DNA of 64,000 bases from JBGPLJ01 sp035644395. GTDB lineage: Bacteria > Pseudomonadota > Gammaproteobacteria > Steroidobacterales > Steroidobacteraceae. The notes under the pieces were generated by a model. It made no database searches, was not told where the DNA came from, and saw only the letters and a list, made by a program, of their open reading frames with translations. The translations under genes were made by a program, and so were the position numbers. Numbering within the stretch: the stretch's first letter is position 1; every line of letters starts with the position of its first letter. Shown here in pieces: positions 25,363 through 33,850 of this stretch. The stretch lies in assembly GCA_035644395.1 (NCBI GenBank), contig DASQOR010000074.1, forward strand, positions 29,836 to 93,835. The letters are read 5' to 3'.

Positions 25363-25881
25363 ATGACCGCAGCCGCTGCCACCGCAATGACCCAGGAACA
25401 GGACCGCCGCATCGCCGAGGCCGTGGCCCGAGAACGCGGGCGGCTGCGCGATTTCATCCGCCGGCGGCTGCCCGACCCGCGTGATGGCGAGGACCTCCTG
25501 CAGGACGTGCTGATCGAGTTCGTCGAGGAATACCGCCTGATGCGCCCCATCGAGCCGGCGGGCGCCTGGCTCTATCGCGTGGCGCGCAAGCACTACGCGG
25601 TGCGACACCTGCGGCAGCGGCTCGCGGCCAGTGCCATGAGAAATCGATTCGTCCGGATGGCCGGCATCGCCGTGCTGGTGGTGCTCGTGCTGACTCGCAT
25701 CCTCTTCGGTGGGCTCGGCCGTCGCGGCGGCCACGGTCACTGGCGGTCGCGCTGGCGCAAGCGCTGGCACGAGCGCTGGCACGAGCGCTGGGAGCAGATG
25801 TCGCCCGAGGAGCGGGAGAAGTTCCGCGCCGGCATGGGAGCCCGCTGCGGCGATTGGCGTAGTGAGCCGAAAAGCGGCTGA
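25363..25881 (+). CDS. ECF sigma-like protein lacking regions 3-4, joined to a membrane tail
   Basis: A 172-residue protein in one open frame. Residues 12-72 look like sigma-70 region 2 of an ECF factor (DGEDLLQDVLIEFVEEYRLM, then AGAWLYRVARK). The next segment, KHYAVRHLRQRL, resembles the tail of ECF region 4, so the approximately 90 residues that normally lie between (including the -35-binding helix) are missing. The frame continues into a membrane helix (MAGIAVLVVLVLTRILFGGL) and a tail (WHERWEQMSPEEREKFRAGM) that resembles a separate small membrane protein. It is probably an in-frame deletion/fusion. Whether it is active is unknown. Confidence 0.6.
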   Translation: MTAAAATAMTQEQDRRIAEAVARERGRLRDFIRRRLPDPRDGEDLLQDVLIEFVEEYRLMRPIEPAGAWLYRVARKHYAVRHLRQRLAASAMRNRFVRMAGIAVLVVLVLTRILFGGLGRRGGHGHWRSRWRKRWHERWHERWEQMSPEEREKFRAGMGARCGDWRSEPKSG

Positions 25882-25884
25882 ACG

Positions 25885-26982
25885 CTACGCCGAGCCCCAG
25901 ATGTCGCCGAGGACCCGGTGGAAATTGCCACCCAGCACCTTGTCGACGACCGCCGCCGGGTAGCCGATCTTCTGCAACCGGGACTCGACGATGCGCATGT
26001 GCTCGACGTTGTTGAGCTCGGGAACGAGTGGCAGCCGGTCTTCCTCGGGCGCCGCAATCCCGGTGCGCTTGCGCTCGGCCATGTCCGCCTCCATCGCCTT
26101 GCGCGCCTCATCGCTGATCGTGAAGCCGGCGATCGCGCCATCCGTACCGATGCCAACGTGATCCGTGCCGGCGACGTCGAGCGCGTGCACGAGATGCGCG
26201 ACGACGTGCCCGGCGGTCGGCACGGTCGGGCTCGCGACGAGGTAGGGCATGAAGTAAATGCCGACGACACCGCCGCGATCGGCGAGGGCCCTCAGGTTTT
26301 CATCGGTCTGATTACGCGGATGGTCGTGCAGCGCGCGGCAGCCGGTGTGGGTGATGAGCGCGGGCGTTTTCGATTTCGCGATCGCTTCGGCCGTCGTGCG
26401 CATGCCGGCGTGGCCGAGATCGACCGCGATGCCCTGGGCGTTCATGTGCTCGACGAGCGCGAAGCCCGCCCGGCTCAAGCCCCCGTTGCCGGGCTCCAGG
26501 CAGCCGTCACCGAAGAGGCCGCGGTTGTTGTAGGTCAGCTGCATGATGCGCACGCCGAGCTGGCGGAACGTCTCGAGCCGCTCGCCATGCTCGCCGAGCG
26601 CCTGCGGGTGCTGAAATCCCAGGAGGAGCGCGACCTGCTTGTTGCGCGCGGCCGCGGCGATGTCCGAGTGCCGGCGCGCCAGCAGCCAGAGCGAGGGATC
26701 CGAGCCGGCGAGCGCCTGTGCGTAGGCCAATTGGGAGATGGTGTCCTCGAACGTGGACGAGGAGACGGTCCAGTTGACCGCCGTGACGCCCGACGCGCGA
26801 ATGGCGCGCGCGCGGTCGGCACCCATCGGCAGCGGATCGCCGAAATCCGCTGCCCCCGACAGCGCATCGAACACGATGCGCACGGCCGGCGGCTTCTTGC
26901 TGGAAGCAGCAATGGCGGAGGTTGCCGGCAGGCTGCCGATGGCAGCTGCCGCGGCTGCGGTCAGGAAGGTTCGTCTCTGCAA
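25885..26982 (-). CDS. Membrane dipeptidase (M19 family), exported
   Basis: A 365-residue protein with a Tat/Sec-like leader (MQRRTFLTAAAAAAIGSLPA) and an M19 metallopeptidase domain. Motifs: IMQLTYNNRGLFGDG near residue 147, VDLGHAGMRT near residue 188, PALITHTGCRALHDHPRN near residue 208 and HVGIGTDGAI near residue 275. Renal-type dipeptidases use two zinc ions to cleave dipeptides, including some with D-residues. It is the second gene after fabH on the minus strand, nine bases apart, with no metabolic link obvious from the neighbours. Confidence 0.9.
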   Translation of the reverse strand: MQRRTFLTAAAAAAIGSLPATSAIAASSKKPPAVRIVFDALSGAADFGDPLPMGADRARAIRASGVTAVNWTVSSSTFEDTISQLAYAQALAGSDPSLWLLARRHSDIAAAARNKQVALLLGFQHPQALGEHGERLETFRQLGVRIMQLTYNNRGLFGDGCLEPGNGGLSRAGFALVEHMNAQGIAVDLGHAGMRTTAEAIAKSKTPALITHTGCRALHDHPRNQTDENLRALADRGGVVGIYFMPYLVASPTVPTAGHVVAHLVHALDVAGTDHVGIGTDGAIAGFTISDEARKAMEADMAERKRTGIAAPEEDRLPLVPELNNVEHMRIVESRLQKIGYPAAVVDKVLGGNFHRVLGDIWGSA

Positions 26983-26991
26983 GCGATCACC

Positions 26992-28071
26992 TCAGGCGAT
27001 GTAATTCTTCTTTCTCGTCATCACGTCGCGGATCAATTCCACCGCCGTGCGGTCGCATGGCGGCAGCTCGACGGCGGACTGGCCGAGCGGCGTCACTCGG
27101 TCGCCCCAGCGCACGAGATGTGCGCACCAGGTAAGGCCGCCGCCGAATCCGGTGAGCAGGAGCAGCGACCCCGGGCGTATCCGCCCTTCCTCGAGCGCTT
27201 CGCAGAGCGCGACCGGCACGGTGGCGGACGACATGTTGCCGTAGCGCTGCACATTCACGAAGACGCGGTCCATCGGAATGTGCGCCATCTTCGCGACCGC
27301 CTCGATGATGCGAAGGTTCGCCTGGTGCGGCACGACGAGTTCGATTGCATCGGCGGCCACCTGCCGGCGTGCGAGCGCTTCCTGGCACGCGTAACTCATG
27401 CCGTGCACCGCCCGCTTGAACACTTCCGGGCCGTCGAACTGCCAGATGCACTCCCCGTAGAGCTTGCCGAGGTTCGCGTAGCGGCCGCCCATGCCGTGCA
27501 CGGCGAGGATGTCGCGCGACTCACCGTAGCAGCCGAGTTTCTCGGCCAGCACGCCCTCTTCCTTGTCAGTCGCCTGCAGCACTACGGCTGCGGCGCCATC
27601 GCCGAAGAGCACGGCGACATTGCGATTGCTCCAGTCCATGAAGGGGCTGATGAGCTCGGCGCCGATGACGAGCGCGTTCTTCACGATGCCGTTACGGATC
27701 ATGGCCGTCGCGGTCGACAGGCCGTAGAGAAAGCTGGTGCACGCCGTGTTGACGTCCATGGCCGCCGCGGCCGGCGCCCCGATACGCCGCTGCAGGCCGG
27801 AGGCCATGTTCGGCACCTGCTCGTCGTGGCTGCAGGTGCCGAAGACGATCAGCTCGACATCGCGGCCGGCAAGGCCCGCGGCCGCAAGGGCGCGCTCGGC
27901 GGCGACATAGGCCATATCTCCGAGGAGCACGTGGGAAACGCGCCGCTCGTGGATGCCCGTGCGCTGCGTGATCCAGTCGTCGGTCGTCTCGAGGAAGACC
28001 TCGAGGTCCTTGTTCGACAGCACCGCGGGCGGCAAGCACTTGCCCCAGCCGACGATTGCGGCATGCTGCAT
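26992..28071 (-). CDS. 3-oxoacyl-ACP synthase III family protein (FabH-like)
   Basis: A 359-residue thiolase-fold ketosynthase. Catalytic Cys111 in NTACTSFLYG, His249 in VVPHQANLRI and Asn279 in RYGNMSSAT form the KAS III triad. Other signatures are WITQRTGIHERR near residue 33 and the C-terminal LTGFGGGLTW. KAS III starts fatty-acid chains from acyl-CoA and malonyl-ACP, but many paralogues make alkenes, homoserine-lactone-like or polyketide products. With no fab genes beside it, this copy may not be the housekeeping one. Its length exceeds E. coli FabH by about 40 residues, partly in the C-terminal extension after GDRVTPLG. Confidence 0.87.
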   Translation of the reverse strand: MQHAAIVGWGKCLPPAVLSNKDLEVFLETTDDWITQRTGIHERRVSHVLLGDMAYVAAERALAAAGLAGRDVELIVFGTCSHDEQVPNMASGLQRRIGAPAAAAMDVNTACTSFLYGLSTATAMIRNGIVKNALVIGAELISPFMDWSNRNVAVLFGDGAAAVVLQATDKEEGVLAEKLGCYGESRDILAVHGMGGRYANLGKLYGECIWQFDGPEVFKRAVHGMSYACQEALARRQVAADAIELVVPHQANLRIIEAVAKMAHIPMDRVFVNVQRYGNMSSATVPVALCEALEEGRIRPGSLLLLTGFGGGLTWCAHLVRWGDRVTPLGQSAVELPPCDRTAVELIRDVMTRKKNYIA

Positions 28072-28111
28072 GGCGTGAACCCCCAGAGACGAGGGCGCAA
28101 GATTAACACCG

Positions 28112-28645
28112 GTGGCGCAGGGCATGGCGATCGACTTTGAACCGCGGCCGGCGCGCACTCGCGATGGCGCGGCGTTCACGATCCGGGCGATCCAGCCGAC
28201 GGATTTTGCGCTGGAGGATCACTTCATCCGGAGCCTCTCGGAGGAATCGCGATACCTCAGGCTCATGTACACGCTGAAGGAACCGCCGGTCTCGTTCGTG
28301 GAACGACTGGTGAATGTGGACGGCGAACAGACGATGGCGCTCGCGGCCGTGATCGAATCCGCGGGCAAGGCGCGCTTCATCGCAGTTTCCCGCTACGGAC
28401 TCAATCCCGACGGCCACGGTGCGGAGTTCGCCATCGCCGTCACCGACGCCTGGCAGCGCCGCGGCGTCGCGACCCAGCTCATGCAGGCGCTGGCGGACTA
28501 CGCGAAACGTCACGGCGTCGAGCGATTCGAAGGCGAGGTTCTCCGGAGCAACGAGCGCATGCTCGATCTTTGCCGCTGGCTCAAGTTCGAAATGCGGCCC
28601 TCGCCCCAGGGCCGGCACCTGGTGATCGCGAGCCGGCGGCTCTGA
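28112..28645 (+). CDS. GNAT family N-acetyltransferase
   Basis: A protein of 173-177 residues with an acetyl-CoA-binding core (EFAIAVTDAWQRRGVATQLM, where Q/RxxGxA binds the pyrophosphate) and FTIRAIQPTDFALEDHFIRS at the start. The overall pattern resembles the C-terminal GNAT domain of Pat-type protein acetyltransferases (SLSEESRYLRL motif), but no acyl-CoA synthetase domain is attached. Start is GTG 28112 or ATG 28124. It diverges from fabH and converges on trpA; its TGA is two bases from a palindromic repeat. Confidence 0.85.
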   Translation: MAQGMAIDFEPRPARTRDGAAFTIRAIQPTDFALEDHFIRSLSEESRYLRLMYTLKEPPVSFVERLVNVDGEQTMALAAVIESAGKARFIAVSRYGLNPDGHGAEFAIAVTDAWQRRGVATQLMQALADYAKRHGVERFEGEVLRSNERMLDLCRWLKFEMRPSPQGRHLVIASRRL

Positions 28646-28647
28646 TG

Positions 28648-28726
28648 AAAAGGGGACATTCCTGATTTCCCGCTACCACGTGAGTCAAGCGCAGGGGAAC
28701 GGGGGAAATCAGGAATGTCCCCTTTT
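28648..28726. repeat. GGGGACATTCCTGATTTCC inverted repeat between converging genes
   Basis: Two perfect 24-base arms (AAAAGGGGACATTCCTGATT... at 28648-28671 and its complement at 28703-28726) separated by 31 bases. The left arm begins two bases after the GNAT stop; the right arm ends inside the trpA stop codon. The unit shares GGGGACA and its outer complement with the other palindromes but has a different core. It probably acts as a bidirectional terminator for the trp operon and the GNAT gene. Confidence 0.92.
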
Positions 28727-29496
28727 CAGGGGCGCAGGGCGAGACACCAGGCGGTCGGGTCGTCGCCGCGTTCGAGGACTTCGACAAGGGCCGAACCGAC
28801 GATCACGCCATCGACATGGCCCATGAGGCGCACCACCTGTTCGCGGCCGCGGATGCCAAAGCCGGCACACACGGGAACAGGTGACACGGCACGCACGCGG
28901 TCGAGATACGCGAGCACTTCGTCCGGCACCGCAACGCTCTTGCCCGTCGTGCCGGTCATCGTTACCGCGTAGACGAATCCTTCACTCGCCGCGCACAGCA
29001 TCGTGAGTCGATCGGCCGGCGTGATCGGCGTCACCATCTGCACGAGCGCGAGTCCTTCGCCGCCGAGCGCGGTGCGCAAGTCCGCACTCTCTTCATAGGG
29101 AAGGTCCGGCACGATGAAGCCCGCGACACCCGCGGTCACGGCATCCTTCGGCAGCCGTTCGAGTCCATAGGCAAGGAGCGGATTCAGGTAGCTCATGAGC
29201 AGGAGCGGTGTCTTCAGCTTCGGTGTCAGCGCGCGCAGCTCGCCGAGAATCCAGTCGAGCGAGACGCCCTGCACCAGCGCTGCGTGGCTCGCGCGCTGGA
29301 TCGTCGCGCCATCCGCCATGGGATCCGTGAATGGAACGCCGATCTCGACGACATCGACGCCCGCCGCGACCGCTCGCAGATGGTCCCGAAATTCCGCTTT
29401 GTCCGGAAAACCCGCCGTCAGGAATCCGACGATCGCCGGACGCCCGCTCGCGCCCGCGCCCTTGACTGCCGCGCTGATCGAATCGCGTGCCGCCAT
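28726..29496 (-). CDS. trpA: Tryptophan synthase alpha subunit
   Basis: A 256-residue TIM barrel that cleaves indole-3-glycerol phosphate to indole and glyceraldehyde 3-phosphate. Catalytic Glu51 (VVEIGVPFTDPMADG) and Asp62 are present, and the phosphate-binding loop AGFGIRGREQV lies near residue 213. It is the last gene of trpEGDCFBA. Its ATG overlaps the trpB stop (TGATG). The TGA stop coincides with the border of a palindromic repeat. Confidence 0.97.
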   Translation of the reverse strand: MAARDSISAAVKGAGASGRPAIVGFLTAGFPDKAEFRDHLRAVAAGVDVVEIGVPFTDPMADGATIQRASHAALVQGVSLDWILGELRALTPKLKTPLLLMSYLNPLLAYGLERLPKDAVTAGVAGFIVPDLPYEESADLRTALGGEGLALVQMVTPITPADRLTMLCAASEGFVYAVTMTGTTGKSVAVPDEVLAYLDRVRAVSPVPVCAGFGIRGREQVVRLMGHVDGVIVGSALVEVLERGDDPTAWCLALRP

Positions 29497-30740
29497 CAGA
29501 GCTTGCCCGCGAGCAAGGTCTTCTGGAGCGTCGGCATGTCCTTGTCACCGCGTCCCGAAAGGCAGACGACGACCCGGCGCCCGGCATTCGCCCCGGCCCA
29601 GCGCTTCGCGCCATGCAGCGCGTGCGCGCTTTCGAGCGCCGGAATGATGCCTTCGGCGGCGCTCAGCTCCGCAACCGCCGCCAGCGCTTCTTCATCCGAC
29701 GCGGACTCGTAGCGCACGCGGCCGCTCGCCTGGTAGAGCGAGTGCTCGGGCCCGACGCCCGGATAGTCGAGGCCGGCCGAAATGGAATGCGTCTCCTGGA
29801 TCTGGCCATGTGCATCCTGCAGCAGCATGGAATAGCTTCCCTGCAGCACGCCGGGCCGCCCGAGCGCGAGCGTAGCGCAGTGATCGCCGAGCTTGAGGCC
29901 GCGGCCGCCCGCTTCGATGCCGAGAATCTCGACGCCCGAGTCCGCAATGAACGGATGAAACATGCCGATCGAATTCGAGCCGCCGCCGACACAGGCGATG
30001 ATGGCGTCCGGCAATTTCCCGATCTGTGCCAGCGCCTGCGCGCGCGCCTCGCGGCCGATGACCGACTGCAGCTCGCGCACGAGATACGGATACGGATGCG
30101 GACCGACCGCGGAGCCGAGCAGATAGTAGGTGTGATCCGGATCGGAGACCCAGTCGCGCAGCGCCTCGTCGATGGCAGCGCGCAGGGTCTTATCGCCGCT
30201 CGTCACCGGAACGACCTTCGCGCCGAGGAGATGCATGCGCCCGACGTTCGGCGCCTGGCGCTCCATGTCGATCGACCCCATGTAGACGGTGCACGGCAAT
30301 CCAAGGCGCGCGCAGGCGGCCGCACTCGCAACACCGTGCTGGCCTGCGCCGGTTTCCGCGACGATGCGCTTCGCGCCGAGTCGTTTCGCGAGCAGCGCCT
30401 GCCCGATGGCATTGTTGATCTTGTGCGCACCGGTATGCGCGAGATCCTCGCGCTTCAGCCAGATCTCCGCGCCCCAGCGCTTCGAGAGCGTGCGAGCGTG
30501 GGTGAGCGCCGTCGGACGGCCCGCCCAGGTCGCGAGCTCCGCGCTGAGTTCGGCGACGAAGTCCGTTGCCTTGAGATGGCGCCGCACACCCGCGTCGAGG
30601 CGATCGAGGGCCGGCACGAGCGTCTCCGGCACGTAGCGGCCGCCGAACGGGCCGAAGCGGCCGCGTGGATCCGGGAAAACACCGGCCAGCGTGCTCTTCA
30701 GCAGTTCGCCGCCATCGGTTTGCGTCGCCGCCACTTTCAT
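29496..30740 (-). CDS. trpB: Tryptophan synthase beta subunit
   Basis: A PLP enzyme of about 414 residues that condenses indole and serine to tryptophan. The Schiff-base lysine is in HTGAHKINNAIGQ near residue 107; FGPFGGRYVPE lies at residues 30-40, GGGSNSIGMF holds the phosphate loop, and the substrate motif ETGAGQHGVA is near residue 130. The frame allows GTG 30743; I prefer the ATG at 30740, overlapping the trpF stop as TGATG, the same coupling as between trpB and trpA. Confidence 0.97.
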   Translation of the reverse strand: MKVAATQTDGGELLKSTLAGVFPDPRGRFGPFGGRYVPETLVPALDRLDAGVRRHLKATDFVAELSAELATWAGRPTALTHARTLSKRWGAEIWLKREDLAHTGAHKINNAIGQALLAKRLGAKRIVAETGAGQHGVASAAACARLGLPCTVYMGSIDMERQAPNVGRMHLLGAKVVPVTSGDKTLRAAIDEALRDWVSDPDHTYYLLGSAVGPHPYPYLVRELQSVIGREARAQALAQIGKLPDAIIACVGGGSNSIGMFHPFIADSGVEILGIEAGGRGLKLGDHCATLALGRPGVLQGSYSMLLQDAHGQIQETHSISAGLDYPGVGPEHSLYQASGRVRYESASDEEALAAVAELSAAEGIIPALESAHALHGAKRWAGANAGRRVVVCLSGRGDKDMPTLQKTLLAGKL

Positions 30741-31351
30741 CACAATGACTCCCCGCGCGCAGCGGTGCGGGCCGCGCGCACGAATGATTCGATCTTGTTC
30801 GGATCCTTGAGGCCCGGCTTCGCTTCCACTCCGGTGCTGACATCGATGCCATAGGGCCGCACGCGCGCGATCGCGCTCGCCACATTCGTGGCGTTGAGGC
30901 CGCCCGCGAGCACGAGTTCCGCGCGCTTCGCGAGGCGCGCGGCCTCCTCCCAGTCGCTCACACGCCCGGCACCGCTCGCGGGACCCTCGAACAGGAACCG
31001 CGATGGCAAGCGCGCCGGGCGCTCGCGATTCGCCCGCAGTACCGGCAGCCGCGCGGCGTGGGCCGGAATCGTGAGCGCGTCGAAATCCTCCACGTCGGTC
31101 TGCAGGCAGTCCGGTGCGAGGGTCGCGAAGATTTCGTCGATGAGAGACTGGTCCGGGTGCTGGGTGACGGCAATGCGAAGTATGCCGGGCCGCAGATCCT
31201 CGGCGAGCCTTGCCGCGGCCACAGGCGTCACACGACGCGTCGACGGCGCGAACACGAAGCCGATCGCGTCCGCGCCGGCCATCGCGGCGGCGTGCACCGC
31301 CTCGGCAGTCGTCAGGCCGCAGATCTTGATGAACAGCGGAAATGGGGACAT
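30740..31351 (-). CDS. trpF: Phosphoribosylanthranilate isomerase
   Basis: A protein of about 203 residues that isomerises phosphoribosylanthranilate. The core motif FIKICGLTTAEAVHAA is at the N-terminus with the catalytic Cys, LQTDVEDFD near residue 85, and LVLAGGLNATNVA near residue 145 with DVSTGVEAKPGLKD following. The start codon comes from a palindromic repeat: the frame has ATGs at 31402, 31369 and 31351, all inside the repeat. I chose 31351 (MSPFPLFIKICGL), the closest to the normal TrpF length; the native start appears to have been overwritten. Confidence 0.93.
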   Translation of the reverse strand: MSPFPLFIKICGLTTAEAVHAAAMAGADAIGFVFAPSTRRVTPVAAARLAEDLRPGILRIAVTQHPDQSLIDEIFATLAPDCLQTDVEDFDALTIPAHAARLPVLRANRERPARLPSRFLFEGPASGAGRVSDWEEAARLAKRAELVLAGGLNATNVASAIARVRPYGIDVSTGVEAKPGLKDPNKIESFVRAARTAARGESL

Positions 31352-31404
31352 TCCTGATTTCTCTCCCATGGTCGATTCCCTGGAAATCAGGAATGTCCCC
31401 ATTT
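31340..31404. repeat. GGGGACATTCCTGATTT inverted repeat at the trpC-trpF junction
   Basis: Twenty-one-base perfect arms (AAATGGGGACATTCCTGATT... at 31340-31360 and complement at 31384-31404) around a 23-base loop. The repeat encodes the last residues and stop of trpC (K-W-G-H-S-stop) and the start of trpF. It is the same core as the copy at 28648 but has a different loop, so these are two separate insertions rather than a duplication. Confidence 0.92.
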
Positions 31405-32223
31405 TCGTGCGGCCTTCAGCATCTCCGCGATCAGGCCGCGCGGGTTGCCGGTCGACATGAGCGCCGTGCCGATGAGCGCGAGCTGATAGCCGGCGGCTGC
31501 CAGCGCCGCCGTATCGGCAGGCGATGCGACGCCGCTCTCGGCGACGTGCGGCACCCCCGCCGCGAGCTTCGGTGCGAGATCCTTCAGCCGTTCGGGCACG
31601 ACCTGCAGGGTATCGAGATTGCGGGCGTTGAGCCCGAGGAGGATCTTTTCGTCGTGCAGGCGGCGTTCGGCGACGATCTCCGCGCCGAGCGCGAGGTCCT
31701 CCTCATCGAACCCTTCGAGCAGCACGAAGAGCTTCAGCATGGCCGCGCAGTCGAGGAGTTCGACGATCCGCCGCCGATCGATCATGCGCAGGATCACGAG
31801 CACGCCGCCCGCGCCCGCGACGCGTGACTCGACGACCTGGTAGGGATCGAAGATGAAGTCCTTGCGCATGGCGGGCACGCCGAGTGGCGCGAGCGCTTTC
31901 GCAGCGCGCTCGAGGTGTTCCATCGAGCCGTCGAAGCGCGTCGGTTCCGTCAATACCGAGACGGCAGCCGCGCCACCTTGCGCGTACTGAAGCACCCGCC
32001 CTTCCAGGTCGTCGGAACTCTCGCCCAGCTTTCCCTGTGCCGGGGAATTGAGCTTGAGCTCCGCGATCACGTCGAACCCGGCATCGCTCAGCTGCAACGG
32101 CGGCGGCACGGGCGTTTCCTGCGCCAGGGTCCAGAGCTCGCCGTCCGTGTAGCGCGTCTTCGCCTCCGTGACCCGCGCGAGGCTCGACTTCGCCATTTCC
32201 GTGAGAAAGCCTGCCATGGTCAT
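31387..32223 (-). CDS. trpC: Indole-3-glycerol-phosphate synthase
   Basis: A 278-residue TIM barrel that converts carboxyphenylamino-deoxyribulose phosphate to indole-3-glycerol phosphate. Motifs: VIAELKLNSPAQGKL near residue 52, VSVLTEPTRFDGS near residue 88, MRKDFIFDPYQV near residue 117, and GLNARNLDTLQV near residue 185. The substrate-loop residue normally found as K-x-S-P-S is Leu-Asn-Ser-Pro here. Start ATG at 32223 overlaps the trpD TGA (ATGA). The C-terminus KWGHS and the stop come from a palindromic repeat. Confidence 0.95.
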   Translation of the reverse strand: MTMAGFLTEMAKSSLARVTEAKTRYTDGELWTLAQETPVPPPLQLSDAGFDVIAELKLNSPAQGKLGESSDDLEGRVLQYAQGGAAAVSVLTEPTRFDGSMEHLERAAKALAPLGVPAMRKDFIFDPYQVVESRVAGAGGVLVILRMIDRRRIVELLDCAAMLKLFVLLEGFDEEDLALGAEIVAERRLHDEKILLGLNARNLDTLQVVPERLKDLAPKLAAGVPHVAESGVASPADTAALAAAGYQLALIGTALMSTGNPRGLIAEMLKAARKWGHS

Positions 32224-33248
32224 GCTCCTCCGCCAAAGCGCGCGAGACCCGCGAGGAGTTTCTCGGCGCGACCATCGTCGATCGCCTGCGCGGCCGCTCG
32301 TGCGGCGAGCCGCGGCTCCGATTCCCGGCCCGTGAGCTCCAGCACGAGCGCCGTCTCGAGCACGATCGCGTCGCGGTGCGCTCCGCGGTCCCGGCCCTCG
32401 AGAACGTCGCGCAGGCGAGCGGCATTGTATTGCGCATCGCCGCCCGCGAGATCCTGGGGCTTGCAGGCAGCCATTCCATAGGACGCCGCCGTGCGCACCG
32501 ATCGGGTCACTCGCCCGTCCTGCACGTCGAAGACATGAAACGGGCCGACTGGCGTCGCCTCGTCCCATCCGGGCTCCCCGTGAACCACCATGACCCGCTC
32601 GACGGCGAGACCGGCGAAAGCATTGGCGATGAGTTCCGCCGCCGGCAGGCTGAAGGCACCGACGAGACTGAAGGGCGGCGCCGCCGGATTGGTCAGCGGC
32701 CCGAGAATATTGAACATCGTTCGAACACCCAGGGCCGCGCGCACCGGTGCAATGGCCTTGGTCGCCGGGTGATAGTGCGGCGCGAACAGAAAGGTGAATC
32801 CGGTCGCCGCGAGACAAGCGCCGGCCCGCACTTCATCCAGCGGCATCCGGAGGCCGAGCGCCTCCAGCGTATCGGCGCTCCCGGATTTGCTCGAGATCGA
32901 CCGATTGCCGTGCTTCACCACGCGCAAGCCGCACGCAGCGGTGAGCAGCGCCGCTCCGGTCGAGATATTGACACTCCCCGAGGCATCGCCACCCGTTCCC
33001 ACCACATCGACGATGGGCGACCCCGGTGCAAGCACCGGCCGCCGGGCGAGCTGGCGCATGGCGCGCGCGAAGCCGCGCACTTCGACGGGCGTTTCACCTT
33101 TCGCGCGCAGCGCGACCAGGACCGCGCCGGCGAGCACAGGCGACAGCGCCGGATCCGTCAGTTCCTGCAGCACCCGCCCGGCTTCGTCCTCGGCGAGATC
33201 CTCGCGCTTGAGGAGCTTTTCCAGAATTCCGCGCAGTGCCGCTGTCAT
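32220..33248 (-). CDS. trpD: Anthranilate phosphoribosyltransferase
   Basis: A 342-residue enzyme transferring phosphoribose from PRPP to anthranilate. The PRPP-binding GTGGDASGSVNISTGAAL lies near residue 85, the KHGNRSISSKSGSADTLEAL motif near residue 110, and FLFAPHYHPATKAI near residue 155. The start at 33248 (MTAALRGILEKLLKREDL) was chosen by family length; the frame extends upstream only through trpG sequence. It overlaps trpC by four bases. Confidence 0.96.
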   Translation of the reverse strand: MTAALRGILEKLLKREDLAEDEAGRVLQELTDPALSPVLAGAVLVALRAKGETPVEVRGFARAMRQLARRPVLAPGSPIVDVVGTGGDASGSVNISTGAALLTAACGLRVVKHGNRSISSKSGSADTLEALGLRMPLDEVRAGACLAATGFTFLFAPHYHPATKAIAPVRAALGVRTMFNILGPLTNPAAPPFSLVGAFSLPAAELIANAFAGLAVERVMVVHGEPGWDEATPVGPFHVFDVQDGRVTRSVRTAASYGMAACKPQDLAGGDAQYNAARLRDVLEGRDRGAHRDAIVLETALVLELTGRESEPRLAARAAAQAIDDGRAEKLLAGLARFGGGA

Positions 33249-33259
33249 GGGTACGCGCC

Positions 33260-33846
<587 letters not shown>

Positions 33847-33850
<4 letters not shown>

